From: Diprion similis
Taxonomy: Eukaryota; Arthropoda; Insecta; Hymenoptera; Diprionidae
Direction: 5' to 3'
Length of the DNA: 64,000 nucleotides
NCBI RefSeq assembly: GCF_021155765.1
Contig: NC_060118.1
Location: 2,790,001-2,854,000 of the forward strand
Part shown: positions 30,413 through 41,739 of the stretch, piece by piece
Numbering within the stretch: the first letter of the stretch is position 1
Layout: each line of letters opens with the position of its first letter
The notes under the pieces: generated by a model
What the model was told of the DNA's origin: nothing
Seen by the model: the letters and a program-made list of their open reading frames with translations, nothing else
Databases searched by the model: none
Position numbers and translations under genes: made by a program

Positions 30413-30832
30413 ATGAACCTCGCGCACCATGCAGAAAACCCAATAATAAATTTTGACGATCAGTTCTTTCCGGCCTCACGGGTCCTGAAAATAATACACC
30501 TTAATAGCATTGTCGTAGTAAAGTGCAATGGAATCACGCCAGATTGGGTAAAGAAAGTAATCCGCCGTATGATTTTGAATAAAAATATGTCCTCTGGAAA
30601 GTATAATTACAACCTGCGCGTAAATTATAACATCGACAACGCATATAAGATCGTTCATGATCTCGATACTGAGACCCTCGCGAACACCATTGTATTAATC
30701 ATAAACGCGGAGGACAAAAAGTTCTTAATAATAATTGACAACAAAAACCAGGGTAAGGTAAAACAATACCTTGAGATCGCGGAATTAGGAATCGAGATCC
30801 CTAACGATGATGATGACGTTCTGATAAATTAA
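30413..30832 (+). CDS. Intact 139-aa ORF of unknown function
   Basis: The ATG follows a splice-acceptor-like TTTTTCCAG. The protein starts MNLAHHAENPIINFDDQFF, has alternating hydrophobic segments (ILKIIHLNSIVVVKCNG; TIVLIINAEDKKFLIIIDNK) and ends acidic (NDDDDVLIN). It follows the decayed RT fragment directly and is the only open frame of any length in 29.7-34.5 kb. No domain is recognised; it could be an exon of a host gene or a retroelement accessory ORF. Confidence 0.4.
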   Translation: MNLAHHAENPIINFDDQFFPASRVLKIIHLNSIVVVKCNGITPDWVKKVIRRMILNKNMSSGKYNYNLRVNYNIDNAYKIVHDLDTETLANTIVLIINAEDKKFLIIIDNKNQGKVKQYLEIAELGIEIPNDDDDVLIN

Positions 30833-32037
30833 AAACAAAAGTCGGGCATGCTTCTACAACACACAAAGCATAAACTCCGTGATCCCACTAATTAAATTAG
30901 CATAAAACTTAGTTGTCTATATGGAATACGTAAGAATCAACCAAGAAGTAAAATAGGTAGTGAAAATTACAACCCCTTGTACAAAAACGACCCAGAACGT
31001 TAACAAACGAAGTTGGAAGGAAGAAGTGAACGAACATATAGTAATGTAATAGTCCAAGGATACGTTAAAATCAGTCTGTCCAACTAGACAGCAAAGATAA
31101 ACTGAAACTCAAATACAATTATACTTCGATCCAGAACCCCATGCAACACACATGAAATACACAGCGAAAGATCTTGAACGACTGCGGGATCACATCATGT
31201 TTCCAGCAGAAAAAACCGGAATACTAAACGACATGGCAAGACGAATGACAGGACCGTCAGTAGCAAATTAAAAATGATCTTTCATGCAATTCCTAACCGA
31301 AGAAGCGATGCAAGATATAGCGAAAAAGACATAGACAAAAATGTGGAGCTGGTTCGTAAGCTTTGGCACTCAAGTTTATTCTCGACACGATAATCCACGG
31401 ATACGCTCTTAAGAACGCCTACGGATGCAGCTTTCACCTACTTGGTGCTATATGGAAATCCTTAACGAACCCACTTTGACACCCAGCCAGACAAAATCAG
31501 AAGGACTACCCAAACCCTCGAGTACCAACCGACAAACGAGAAGGGCCACAGCAACAACCTAAGCCTTTGAATTTGTCTTGGACTCAAACGCCACCAAGAT
31601 CGAAACAATGCACTGGAATACCTGAAATACACATGGTCATGTCAATTAAACACGAGTACAGCATCTAACGACCGTCAGGACGAATGATCGAGTAAGAGGC
31701 TCGCCATTCTTGCATAAGGGAGAAGGTGTAACATCCGATCGGAACGTCCGTATGTTTTATTGCTCATAACTATTTCCTGACATTTGTACCAAATGACCAA
31801 ACTCGAAATGTGAGAATTCTGTAACTAAATCATTCAAGAAAACTGCCTAACCATTTCAATATCCCTAGATGAAGATATAACAACAAATGTATTTAAACAC
31901 GAGTCCAAAAACCGTATGACAGGATCCTCACATTAAAGGAGACTATGGTATTATTATTTTATTATTACAATTCACTCGTACTATTATATTCAAATACTAT
32001 ACAACACTTCGTTGTAAACACGGAGTTTCGAGCCACA
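30833..32037. other. Decayed DNA without recognisable genes
   Basis: AT-rich sequence with no ORF or repeat that I can support. It is probably the remainder of the Gypsy element, but no integrase or RNase H motif was readable. Confidence 0.35.
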
Positions 32038-32658
32038 TTAACCCTTTGAGGGGCACATTTATGAAACAAATTTTTAAAATCATGGATGGTCTAAGGGTTT
32101 TTGGGGCCGCTGATCACGATGCTGACGTCAGAATTAGAAAATTCAAGATGGCCGACCCAAAATGGCGACTTTTTTAGGTCAAGTTCGTGGTTTTTCGTTC
32201 AATTGGCACGAAATTTGGTACAGAGGGTTTTTTGGGGTCGCTGATTACGATTCTGATGTTTGATGTATAACATAAACTTTTTTCTTCGAAATTGGATTTT
32301 AGAAAATTCGATAATTTTTTTTGAAAATTTGAGCCTGCCGAAAAATCTGAAAAAATTCTATAAGCTGGTAATGGACCTGGAGAATAAATTAAAACAAATT
32401 TCAAAGCTTTTCGACACTTCGTTTGAGAACAGCTGAATTTACGCTGAAAAAAACGATTTTTTTGCGTTTGAATTATGTATAATTGATTATAAATAAACAA
32501 ATATCCACTTTTTTCCTCAAGTATCTTTTCGCTCGAACCTTCAAGATACTAGAAACGACTTAGAAGTATAAAGGTATTGGAAAATAGAACGGCAATAATG
32601 AAAAAACTGCAGGAAAAAAGGTGGTACAAAGGTGTACCGATGCCCCTCAACGGGTTAA
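32038..32658 (+). mobile_element. piggyBac-type MITE with TTAA target duplication
   Basis: TTAA at 32038-32041 and at 32655-32658 flank an element beginning CCCTTTGAGGGGCA and ending with the inverse TGCCCCTCAACGGG (13 of 14 matching). Internal repeats contain GGGGTCGCTGATTACGAT and AAAATGGCGAC. It has no transposase. TTAA duplication with CCC..GGG ends is diagnostic of the piggyBac superfamily. Confidence 0.85.
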
Positions 32659-33749
32659 AGGCAACCTACGTTACACCCCACAGCTCGGGAGTTAGATACG
32701 ACTGTAATTTAAACGACATCTAAGCATGTAATACAAAATCGATAGCTATACTGTAATAAACTATAAAGGCCAAGGACTTTGAAACCTCCAAAAATATGAA
32801 TACAAATTATCCAGCATGAATTATAGGATCCTTTCCAAAATGCCGTATTGTAGGCAACGCGCCCAAAGGTTTGGAGGTAACGTAGACCTCTACTGTAGAA
32901 CCGTACAGAACGCCACCTGAGGAGTATATCAGTAACGCAATAACGAAATCACTGAAGGTGAACTAACTCACAGGATGATTCTGTAAGGCGGAAGAATCAA
33001 ATGGCTATCTAGAAAAGTAATGATAACTAGATTATCATTAAAGCACCAAACCCTTTGAACCGAAACATTCACATTCTTCCTGGAGATAAAACATAGCAAT
33101 GATAAAATTATCAACTCTTTACAAAGCCTTATAAGATTTCCGAGAAGCCGACCCAGAGTGTATACGTGGCAACACCGTATGACTAGCAACCGGAAACTAA
33201 AGCCAATCCTCGAACGCTTGTGAGCCAATCTATCTCAACTAAAGAATACTACCGCAAAAGGGAATTACACGAAACATGTATGCAATCATATCCTGAAAAT
33301 TATAACTACCTAAGATGTGAATATTATTTGTACAAGCTGAAGCCCGTTCAGATTAAACAACTAAATGTAACCGCAGCAACGCGACCTGAGTAGTCGGAGT
33401 TTGATATCAAATAGAACTATAATAATATTCCAGAAATAATTATCATTGTACTTCGATAAAAACACGTAGAATATTATAATCTCAAAATAATAACGAAGGG
33501 TCAATGCCCTTATATCGCAGCTTACGATTCAACGAGTCAACAACCTATTATTTTCCATCACAATATTCTGTAGTTCACTAGAATATTCTGGAAGCATAAC
33601 TACGCTTGTAATATAACGCCCCGTAGCCTCGAGAACGCTGACGCTGTATCAAAACCAACATAATGGTGTAGGTAAGGCTTTCATGGATTTGTAATGCAGA
33701 ATTACACACAGAGATAAACAGTGTATTATACTATTTATTAAAAATCGAA
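32659..33749. other. AT-rich stretch without recognisable genes
   Basis: I see no coding homology or clear repeat. It may be decayed retroelement sequence. Confidence 0.35.
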
Positions 33750-34530
33750 TTAAGGTGCATATAAAGACCCGTTTTACACCTCGAAAACGCGGGGATGCAA
33801 AACTCCTATACCGCTCAGAGTGAAACTTGGGCAGTTAATGCCTTATTTCGGCAAAAAATGGAGCGTCTTTTCACTTTTTCAAAATTCTGAAAAAAATTTA
33901 CAGATTAGTTACCACTCACAGAAATTGGCCAAATTTTCACAGTTACACTGAATTGATCGAATTATCCGGTATGATGCCACTCGGCGGTGATGAAACACAA
34001 ATTTTGAGCCCACTCCCATGAGATTTGATGGTGATCGTAATCTGGTTTTCGATTACGAAGAACACCGAAATCTCATTTTGGCGACATTTGTTACCGACCT
34101 TTCATGCATGCCGGTAATTTCTTACCGACACTACACGCATACATTACTGGCATGCGCGTAATATCGGAAATGTCGCCAAAATGAGATTTCGGTGTACTTC
34201 GTAATCGAAAACCAGATCAGCTGCCATTTCGTCATTTCACAATCCAATCTCATGGGACTGGGCTCAAAATGTACTTTTCATCACCGCCGAGTGGCATCAT
34301 ATCGGATAGGTCGATCCATTCAGTGCAACTGTGAAAATTTGGCCAATTTTTGTGAGTGGTAACCAATCTGTAAAATTTATTTCAAAATTTTGAAAAAGTA
34401 AAAAGACGCTCCACTTTTTGCCAAAATAAGGCATTAACTGCCCAAGTTTCACTCTGATCGCTTGAGCGGTATAGGAGTTTTGCATTCCCGCGTTTTCGAG
34501 GTGTACAACGGGTCTTTATATGCACCTTAA
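33750..34530 (+). mobile_element. Near-perfect palindromic MITE with TTAA flanks
   Basis: TTAA occurs at 33750-33753 and 34527-34530. The ~780-bp element is almost entirely self-complementary: GGTGCATATAAAGACCCG at the left pairs with the right end, and the arms meet near 34140 around TTTTGGCGACATTT. The arms differ by scattered substitutions and small indels. It is a foldback element, piggyBac-like by target site, with no coding capacity. Confidence 0.85.
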
Positions 34531-35018
34531 GTACGAATTCAATACAAAGTGAGAGTTTTGATCAAAGTTTTGAGTGTTTTGAGTGTTTCGAGTGTTAGAT
34601 CTATGTATTCGCTATGTGCCGATGGTTAGAGGGGGCAAGTGAAACACTCGAAGCGTGCGGTGTGGCGAACAAATGAAACTTATCCGGACACCTAACGTAG
34701 AAGTGCATATCGGAAAACAATTGAAATGAGCCATACGACTTGTTGAGTAATTAATTGCAAAAATACAAGTAAAAACAGTACAGCTAAATTTTATAAGTTT
34801 CCTAAACTAAGGTATAAAATTAATGAAAAAGTGAAATGGATCGCTGCTGTCAGGAAAGTAAAGGACGTAATATAACCTTGCTTAAATTCGAACGGTAGTA
34901 GGCCGGTTATACCATGTATTAATATTGATAATAAAATTAAATGTCATTTTGTTCGTAACCGTAGTGGACAACCTTGGACGCCAAAAGCAACAGATACGAT
35001 ATGCAGTGCCCATTTTAA

Positions 35019-35744
35019 GGGGAGAAACCAGTTTACGAGGCCGAAATTTTGGTGTTTTACGTGAATTTTTTTAACATGGAAGGATTAATCAGAATTTATT
35101 CAAACTTGGATGATATTTTATTCGTGTTTTAAAGTACACTTTGTAATTTTTTTAAGTCATTTCCCCCGGAAATAGTGGATTTAGAAGCTGCTGTCCATGG
35201 ACGATCGCCATCCGAGGTTTTTGCTGGTGGGCATTCCTGAAGTCACAATTTTTATCTGTAAGCATTAAAATTTTTTTTTTACGTTAACAACATATTTTCC
35301 AAGAATATGAACCTAATTGTGATCAAAAAAGTTAAAAATTGAAAAATTTTTGAGGTGTTTGAAGACAATGGCATGATTTTGTACCATGTTTTTTTCACCT
35401 TTTTTGCATGAAAAAAAATATTTTTAATAATAATATCATCCCAGAGTTAGGTTCATATTCTTAGGAAATATGTTGTTAGCACAAAAAAAAAAAAAATGCA
35501 ATGATCACAGATAAAAATTGTGCCCTCAGGAATGCCCACCAGCAAAATCGGATGGCGATCGTCCATGGACAGCAGCTTCTAGCTCCGCTATTTCCAGCCG
35601 AAATGACTTGAAAAAATTACAAAGTGTACTTCAAAACATGAATAAAATATCCTCCAAGTTTAAACAAATTATGATTATTCTTTCTCTGTTAAAAAAATGC
35701 ACAAAAAACACCAAGATTTCGGCTTTCTAAACTGGTTTCCCCCC
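35019..35744 (+). mobile_element. Hairpin MITE inserted in the THAP exon
   Basis: The ends are GGGGAGAAACCAGTTTA and its inverse TAAACTGGTTTCCCCCC. The arms pair through GCTGCTGTCCATGGACGATCG (~35192) and AGAATATGAACCTA (~35304) to a short loop near 35380. No coding. It splits the THAP codons just after the conserved CSAHF. The target duplication is unclear. Confidence 0.85.
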
Positions 35745-35765
35745 AATAATAATGCAAAGGCAGAA

Positions 35766-37014
35766 GCAAAGAGGATTAGGTAGAGTGGAAGGTTCGCGTA
35801 GCCGCCGCCGTGAGCGTCATCTAGCGAGTTGGGGGACACAACACCCGTAGTTGATGGGCGAAGCAAAAGGGGGAAGCGCGTCCATTCGACTAACGTGTGG
35901 TGTGAACTTTGGTGATTACAGTGTGCTGCATAAAAACCGGTAAAAACGTATTAACTCTACCAAAAATGGTACACGAATGCGGAATACAGGGCTGCAAGAA
36001 AAGCTCCCGTATGCACCCACGTCACACATATTTTCGTATTCTGCGATATCCGAAAATGTAAGTATTCAACGACGAATAACATAACCCAGTCCAGTTCACT
36101 TGATCACGCTTTGTTTTGCAATACAGCAGTATGTACTGTCTCAGTAATCTCTTTTGTGTTCATTACAGACGTGCAAAATGGCTATCATTTGCTGGTGTTG
36201 AAAAAGCTGGATCAGAGTTTCGTATTTGCATAGATCACTTTGATCCTAAGTGTATATGCAAACGGTATCAACGCTGTTTACTGACTGGAAGCAGCGTTCC
36301 CACTATTAAGCCCACCTTGATACCAATGGGCTCATCCACGCTGCAGAAAATATATTTAAAACCATACTTGCTTGGGAACACCATTACAAGGCAATTATAC
36401 GAAGCATAATGCACACAAGTAACATCACCATGGTGGTGGAACGAATACTCGTAGAGACGTGCACTCCTTTACATTTATGCAGCGCAAAAAGCAGTAGAGC
36501 TTTTATGCTACTTTTCATACGAGTCAGATGTCATTGGGAAGCTAGATTCTTGCGGTGGGAATTAAAAGAAGAAAGTAAAATACAAACTGCAGCTCAGGAC
36601 GAGCAAAGAGATGAAAAAATTAGAAAATTTGGGACGAAAAAAAAAATAGGAATAAATAGAGGTTAACAAAAAGAAAAGGTTGATACTGTAAATATTGTAA
36701 TTACCAAAACTGTAAATATTGTAAATACCAAAACTGTAAATAGTGTAAATAGTATAGATATTGAAACGGACTTACGTTTCGAAATAAAATGTGAACTAAT
36801 ACACGAATTACTATGATTTTACATTTGTGTTTGTATTTTTCACTCGTATAAATATCTAAGATCGCAATATTCGAATTTAAATCTACCGCTACTGTGAAAT
36901 TGGAGAGTGGGGGGTCACTAACTCGTCCCCCGACTTACCAGAGGCGCATCGAAACTGGCTACGAAATTATACATGGGCGCCTTATGGGACCTTCCACTCT
37001 ACCTAATCCTCTTT
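35766..37014 (+). mobile_element. P-element-like THAP transposon with 8-bp target duplication
   Basis: AGGCAGAA at 35758-35765 and 37015-37022 is an 8-bp direct duplication, the size typical of P elements. The inner ends are inverted repeats: AAAGAGGATTAGGTAGAG on the left and the reverse complement on the right, continuing through GTGGAAGGT, with two extra bases on the left. Inside lies a two-exon THAP gene. No DDE or GTP-binding transposase domain is visible, so it is a non-autonomous derivative. Confidence 0.85.
35966..36409 (+). CDS. Stand-alone THAP-domain protein, two exons (35966-36057, 36169-36409)
   Basis: Exon 1 has MVHECGIQGCKKSSRMHP then YFRILRYPK, supplying the first two zinc Cys. 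A GTAAGT donor follows at 36058. The acceptor CATTACAG ends at 36168. Exon 2 supplies the Trp (RAKWLSFAGV), the CIDHF (third Cys, His) and VPTIKPTLIP. The codon phase across the junction is consistent (two bases plus one). Stop at 36407-36409. The product is about 110 aa, essentially only a THAP DNA-binding domain plus a short tail. A downstream frame (36409-36666) is Glu/Lys-rich and may be a former continuation. A protein of this kind could bind its own inverted repeats as a repressor; that is inference from P-element biology. Confidence 0.75.
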
Positions 37015-38495
37015 AGGCAGAAAAAGAATTAAGCCCAAGCTATGTTCCAACGATATTTCTTGCTGCAGACAATTAAAGATATATAAATCCAGTAACTGCA
37101 ATTAAAAGGTGAATTTAGAACTGTTTATTTTGCATCATGAAATATTATAGTGTTAATTAAGTATTTACTGAATTGAATACAAAATTAAAATATATTGTTT
37201 TTTTTACAGACATGGACGTTACGTGAGGCGAATTATGGATAAAAATACATTTTAAAAACATATGGTTCTTTCACGAGAATCAAAAGTTTGTGTTGAAGAA
37301 GAACTGTCAAGTTGTGGTGTACAAATGGAACCAATTGACTGTGAAAAAACATATTGTGACAAAGAATGCGAAGCCTTTTTACTCATCAATTCTAACAAAT
37401 CATCAGAGACATTAATCTGCAATAGATTTGTGTGTATGTTCATCCACAATGACCTGTAAAGCAGAAATCCAAACAGACATATTTGATATTTCTAGCCCTG
37501 TCAAGATTTGTAATCATAAACAATTCAAAGATGTTGAGTGCAACACTGCACAAATGACTTTTAAAGATAAATTGGTTGGACCAGACGTAAAAACTGAAGA
37601 GGCAACATCACGGCATTTTGCTGAAATTGAATCTGTTAAAAACGATCAACAACTTTTAGATCTTACTGGTGAAACATTTGCAAACTTTTAATTCTTACTA
37701 GACAGATTAAAAGTAACTGAAGCAGACAATACGCAAATTTCTAAAGAAAATAGCCTTTTTAAATTTTATTAAAAAATTAAAACAGGAATGACTTTTTCAG
37801 CTATAAGTGTCTTTTTTTGTAAGCATAGATCAACGATTTCAAAAATTTTCTATTCTACCTTGCGATACTTGGCTCGATCAACAGTAGATCTTGTATTTTG
37901 GCCAGATAGAATTGACGTTCAACGCACCATGCCGGAAGGTTTCCGTACAGACTATAGCAACACCAGAGTCATTATAAATTTTACAGAGTTTCAAGTTGAA
38001 ATGTCTCCTCGCGTTGATGATCGCGTTTTCACTTATTCGCACTATAAAAAAGGTTTCACAGCCAAACTGCTTGTTGGCATAACCCCAGGTGGATTCATAA
38101 TTAGTTATAAGTCCAAAGTGGCTGGTGGCAGAAAGAGTGATTCGCAAATAACTGTAGAATCTGGTATAATTGATTTACTAGAAGATCGAGACATGATATT
38201 AGCTGACAAAGGCTTTCCGCAAATTCAAAATGCAATTGATGAGCGTGGCTCTTCAGTTTTACTTATCATGCCACCGTTTTTAGAAAAGAAGACAGAATTT
38301 ACTGAAGAAGAAAGTAAGGAGACGTACACAGTAGCTAAGTGTCGTATTCATGTTGAAAGAATAAAGCAAAGACTAAAAACATATCTAATTTTGAATAAAA
38401 TAACACATAATTTATTTGAGTGTATAGATGACACAGTACACGTTATTTGCGTTTTAGTGAATGTACAACCACCTATTATGAAAGAAAAATCATAA

Positions 38496-39329
38496 TTTTC
38501 ACTACTTTCTGTTATACCACCATTCGTAATTGATAAAATAATAATTGTAACTATTTTTCTTGTCATTTGAATTGTTCATGTGAATAAATATCTATTTTCA
38601 TAATGTGTGACTTTATATATTTATTAAAATATTTACTACCAACTTGTACTTGGTATAAAGCGAAAACAAATATTTTATAAAATAAACTGATTTTAGTATC
38701 TAATAATTATAAATAATCACAGTAACAGTTACAACCTATAACGTAAACATATTGAAAAATGTATTGGAACACTAATACATAAATAGATTGTAATATTATT
38801 ATCACAGATATTAATGTTATTGCAAGTAACACAACTTAGAAATTAAAGTATCGTAAACCGCACATACAGTTTGAGTAATATTGCACTATTTAGACTAAGA
38901 TAAGTTATCACAGTAAAAAAATCTTTGAAGATCCAAGCTAACGAACAAATAAATTTTGACAATTTGCAAATTTTTAATTTCAACAATGTGAAACAAAAAT
39001 TGAAACATTTCAGATTTTCTATCCCATCGAAGTTATACTGAAATACGTAGGCTACAATAAATTGTTGAGACCTAAGTGATGTTTTGAGACCCAAGCCTTC
39101 GAACAAATGACAAGTTTTATAATAATACATGACCAGATATGTTTTGTTACAGAAATATCACAGTTTCGATGACAATACTGGACTGCATAGATTGAAATGA
39201 ATTGATCAAGAGTACCAAGATTTATTTTCATAAGTTTTCTAACAATTTCAAATTATAATAATACAATGAGAAAACTCATTTACTTTCCGCATAATCCAGT
39301 ATTTATGTGTAGGTTTTTTGTTATATTAT
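38496..39329. other. AT-rich 3' flanks between the convergent transposase and YqaJ genes
   Basis: AATAAA-like words occur (for example 38582-38587 on the plus strand). No coding was recognised beyond the two gene ends. Confidence 0.4.
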
Positions 39330-40908
39330 CATGCAATCTACAACAGCTTCGGTGAAACCACTTTAGTACGATTATTACTTATATCTTGTCCATTAAAATT
39401 ACGAACTTGAAGTTTTGTTGATGTTGCTGATTCTTTTTCAATTGATTCATGCAAAGCCGGAAAATAGTGTTGAAAATAAAACGTTTCGCATTTCAACAGT
39501 GCTTTCTGTAAAAATGCGTTATTACGATGAACTACAATAGTACAGCTCTAAACTGGAGAATACACATATAAATCACATTGAGCCATTCCACAAACATACA
39601 TTTGAATTTGGCATTGCGTGTAAATAATTGCACTACTTTTTAACTGTGGATTATTATTTTCTAACTCCAGATAATTTACATTGCACTTGTTTAACGTTTT
39701 ATCAACAATAGGCAGATTTTTGCAACTTAATGGACACTTTATCTCTACTATTCCATTTGGATGAGAGTCTTTAAATACAAACCCGTCCAGACTTGCACAC
39801 AGCCAAGGCTTTTTTTGTCAAAAAATTATTCCTACTTGTTGAACAATTACACCATATTCTTGTTCGTACTGTTTGCGAGCTACTGATTCCATTTTTTTCC
39901 ATACTTAGTTGCAGCAGTACTTATATTTTGAGGAAAAAGCACTTCATCAATGAGTTTTTGAATCGGCTTAGATTGTCTAGATTTTATACTGTGGGCACTT
40001 TTACTTGCTGAAACTCGCAGCCGTCGAGCTTTGAACCATTCACAGCTATCAGAATGTTTTATTGTATTATAACATAATTCAATGTTTTGCTGCTTCGTCA
40101 AAACAATTGATTTTTCGTAGAATTCTTGTTGTTCTTTCTGTACAGTTAGAAAAGTATCTTGGATAGCGGAGTCATCCTACAGTGAAAATAGAGTTTCTAA
40201 ACATTTTTCACAGTTTTCTTTCTCAAGTATTGTATCTACTTGTTCCAACATACAATCCATTAAATTACGTATCTCTCTTTCATTTTCATTGCTGCAACCC
40301 TTTTTTCTCTCAGCTGCTGCTAACAGAATTGTTCTTAACGCTGATGGAGCTTTTAATTCTAAAACATCCACTCCATGGGGCTGAACATCTAATAATACAT
40401 TATCTCGTGGAAACATCTCATAAAAGTATCTTCCTTTTGAGTATTTTTTTAGCAAATTGCTGAGCAGTTGGCGCACCCCATTCTTGCTCATAATTAGTCT
40501 TTGTTCGACTTTCTTCATTATTTATGAAGTAGATCAGCGCTGCAACATGTTTGCACAATTTGCTTTTATTGTAACAGCAATCACAGGAAACACTTAATGC
40601 TTCTCGAAGGTCATTTATCTATTGAAAAAAATATTTATCCATTCATTTTTGTACAATGTCTATCAATTAAGCTGAAATTGAAAAAAAATTGAACATACAA
40701 ATAGTTTAGTGCTGTAACGTGTTTTTAACACTGACGTTTGTCTAATTACTCGTGCCTCAATTAAAGAGCTTTTCTCAGCTTCTCCTAACTCTTGGACATC
40801 TCTAACATGACCAGATTCCACTAAGTTTTGGCCTTTTGGTTCTGCTTCAGGATGAAAATTAATGCTATGGGTTATTTTTCCAAATCCGGTTTTTATAATA
40901 ATCTTCAT
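39330..40908 (-). pseudogene. YqaJ-like exonuclease with SWIM zinc finger (ISL2EU), broken
   Basis: From the ATG (40906-40908), exon sequence runs to a GTATGT donor near 40698. The intron ends at TTTTTTCAATAG near 40622. The next exon holds the SWIM finger CDCCYNKSKLCKHVAALI, then YFYEMFPRD. After a TAG at 40177-40179 the same frame continues with CEWFKARRLRVSASKSAH (YqaJ start). A frameshift near 39905 leads to the nuclease core: CASLDGF (Asp) and VEIKCPLSC (Glu-x-Lys), then QMYVCGMAQCDLYVYSPV to about 39330. A 5' non-coding exon (41193-41280) with an AAG/GTAAGT donor and TTTTAG acceptor at ~40911 is likely. YqaJ proteins resemble lambda exonuclease. Catalytic residues persist, but the stop codons and the shift break the gene. 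Confidence 0.82.
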
Positions 40909-41192
40909 GGCTAAAATTGTTGGTAGTTAAAACCACCAAAAACTGCTTTTAGATGAAAATCGTATAGATATTGTTACTCAGTACAGATGTGTGTCGAACG
41001 ATGTTAATACTTTGCAATATACATTTTTTTCGCACAAACGACAAACTTTTTTCTGATCTAATTGTAATCGCATGTTAAAAAATGTGCCGTAGCACCAGTA
41101 TGCCTTCAGTCAATGTTTACTTTTCAAGATCCTAACCTTGAAACCGATACTAAACATGACGAAAGTACATTTGTTTTATGCTTACTTACCTT

Positions 41193-41280
41193 GGCTTTTG
41201 TGAAATGTGAAATCTTGTGCACTGTACTTGTATTTTCAAATGTCCGATCAAACCGATTTTCAATTGTTTTGAATCATTAA
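41193..41280 (-). other. Probable 5' non-coding exon of the YqaJ-like gene
   Basis: On the minus strand the segment ends CAAAAGCCAAG followed by GTAAGTAAGC, a consensus donor. The matching acceptor CAATTTTAG lies two bases before the ATG at 40908. No ATG was seen in the exon, so it would be 5' UTR. Confidence 0.45.
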
Positions 41281-41286
41281 TATTTA

Positions 41287-41372
41287 CTAGCTGCTCATAT
41301 TCCTTCGCTCGCTAAAGCTCGCTCGGATTGGCTGATTTTTGTGCTTGTGCGCTCGCTGCGCTCGCTTACTCG
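41287..41372 (+). repeat. Third copy of the palindrome-arm motif
   Basis: The segment matches 1415-1495 over about 75 bases with few differences (CTAGCTGCTxATATTCC through CGGATTGGCTGATTTTTGTG). It marks the junction between the ISL2EU element and the repeat-rich block. Confidence 0.7.
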
Positions 41373-41469
41373 ATGTCAGTGACACCTAATGATACGAAAT
41401 TTATGAGTTACCTCACACCCATACTACTTGAGGATTGTTCGATGGGTAATGAATGTTGATCAATACACA

Positions 41470-41580
41470 CCACTAACTTACATAATGAAATAGCAGCCGA
41501 AGTTTTTAGCGCACACATCTCCACATAGGGCAGTGACAGCTGATTTGCGAAGCGCTTTTACCCACAAAGGAGAATACTGT
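41470..41580 (+). repeat. ~105-bp repeat (direct copy at 56007-56110)
   Basis: Shared words are CACTAACTxACATAA, GTTTTTAGCGCACACATCTC and GAAGCGCTTTTACCCACAAA. A degenerate third copy occurs near 55391-55460. The copies sit at the two edges of the gene-free 41.4-56.1 kb block. Confidence 0.8.
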
Positions 41581-41739
41581 GACACTGTGACTTTGTCTAT
41601 CTCATAACTTGAAAACAACATTGTGATTATGCGTTCGGGTTTTTTTTCTAGATTTCATTATGGTTCGTAAAATTCGATCAATTTCTTTACCGATCTCAGC
41701 TTGTCCTCTCTCTGAACGAACCACAACTTTCACGTTTAT

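Larger units (their letters stand above)
34784..38495 (+). pseudogene. THAP-DDE (ISL2EU) transposase, split by nested insertions
   Basis: The THAP exon begins after an acceptor CAG (34781-34783): FYKFPKLRYKINEKVKWIAA, GQPWTPKATDTICSAHF (to 35018). It continues after the first insertion (35745-35765) and after the second (from 37023) with SPSYVPTIF. A probable intron ends at 37209 (TTTTTTTTACAG). Then come a linker (37262-37459, frameshifted into 37428-37691), a TAA at 37689-37691, a helix-turn-helix-like stretch, another TAA near 37770, and the catalytic domain to 38495. There, NFTEFQVEM occupies the first-Asp position (Asn instead), ADKGF the second Asp and RIHVERI the Glu. It is therefore inactive by insertions, stops and loss of the first catalytic residue. 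Confidence 0.85.
34560..41280. mobile_element. ISL2EU/IS4EU-type DNA transposon (THAP-DDE transposase plus YqaJ exonuclease), decayed
   Basis: Two oppositely oriented genes sit together: a plus-strand transposase with THAP and DDE_Tnp_4-type domains (34784-38495) and a minus-strand YqaJ-like nuclease with a SWIM zinc finger (39330-41280). That gene pair is known for the ISL2EU (IS4EU) superfamily. Exact ends and the 2-bp target duplication could not be located, so the outer coordinates are approximate. Two later insertions (35019-35744, 35766-37014) interrupt the transposase. Confidence 0.75.
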
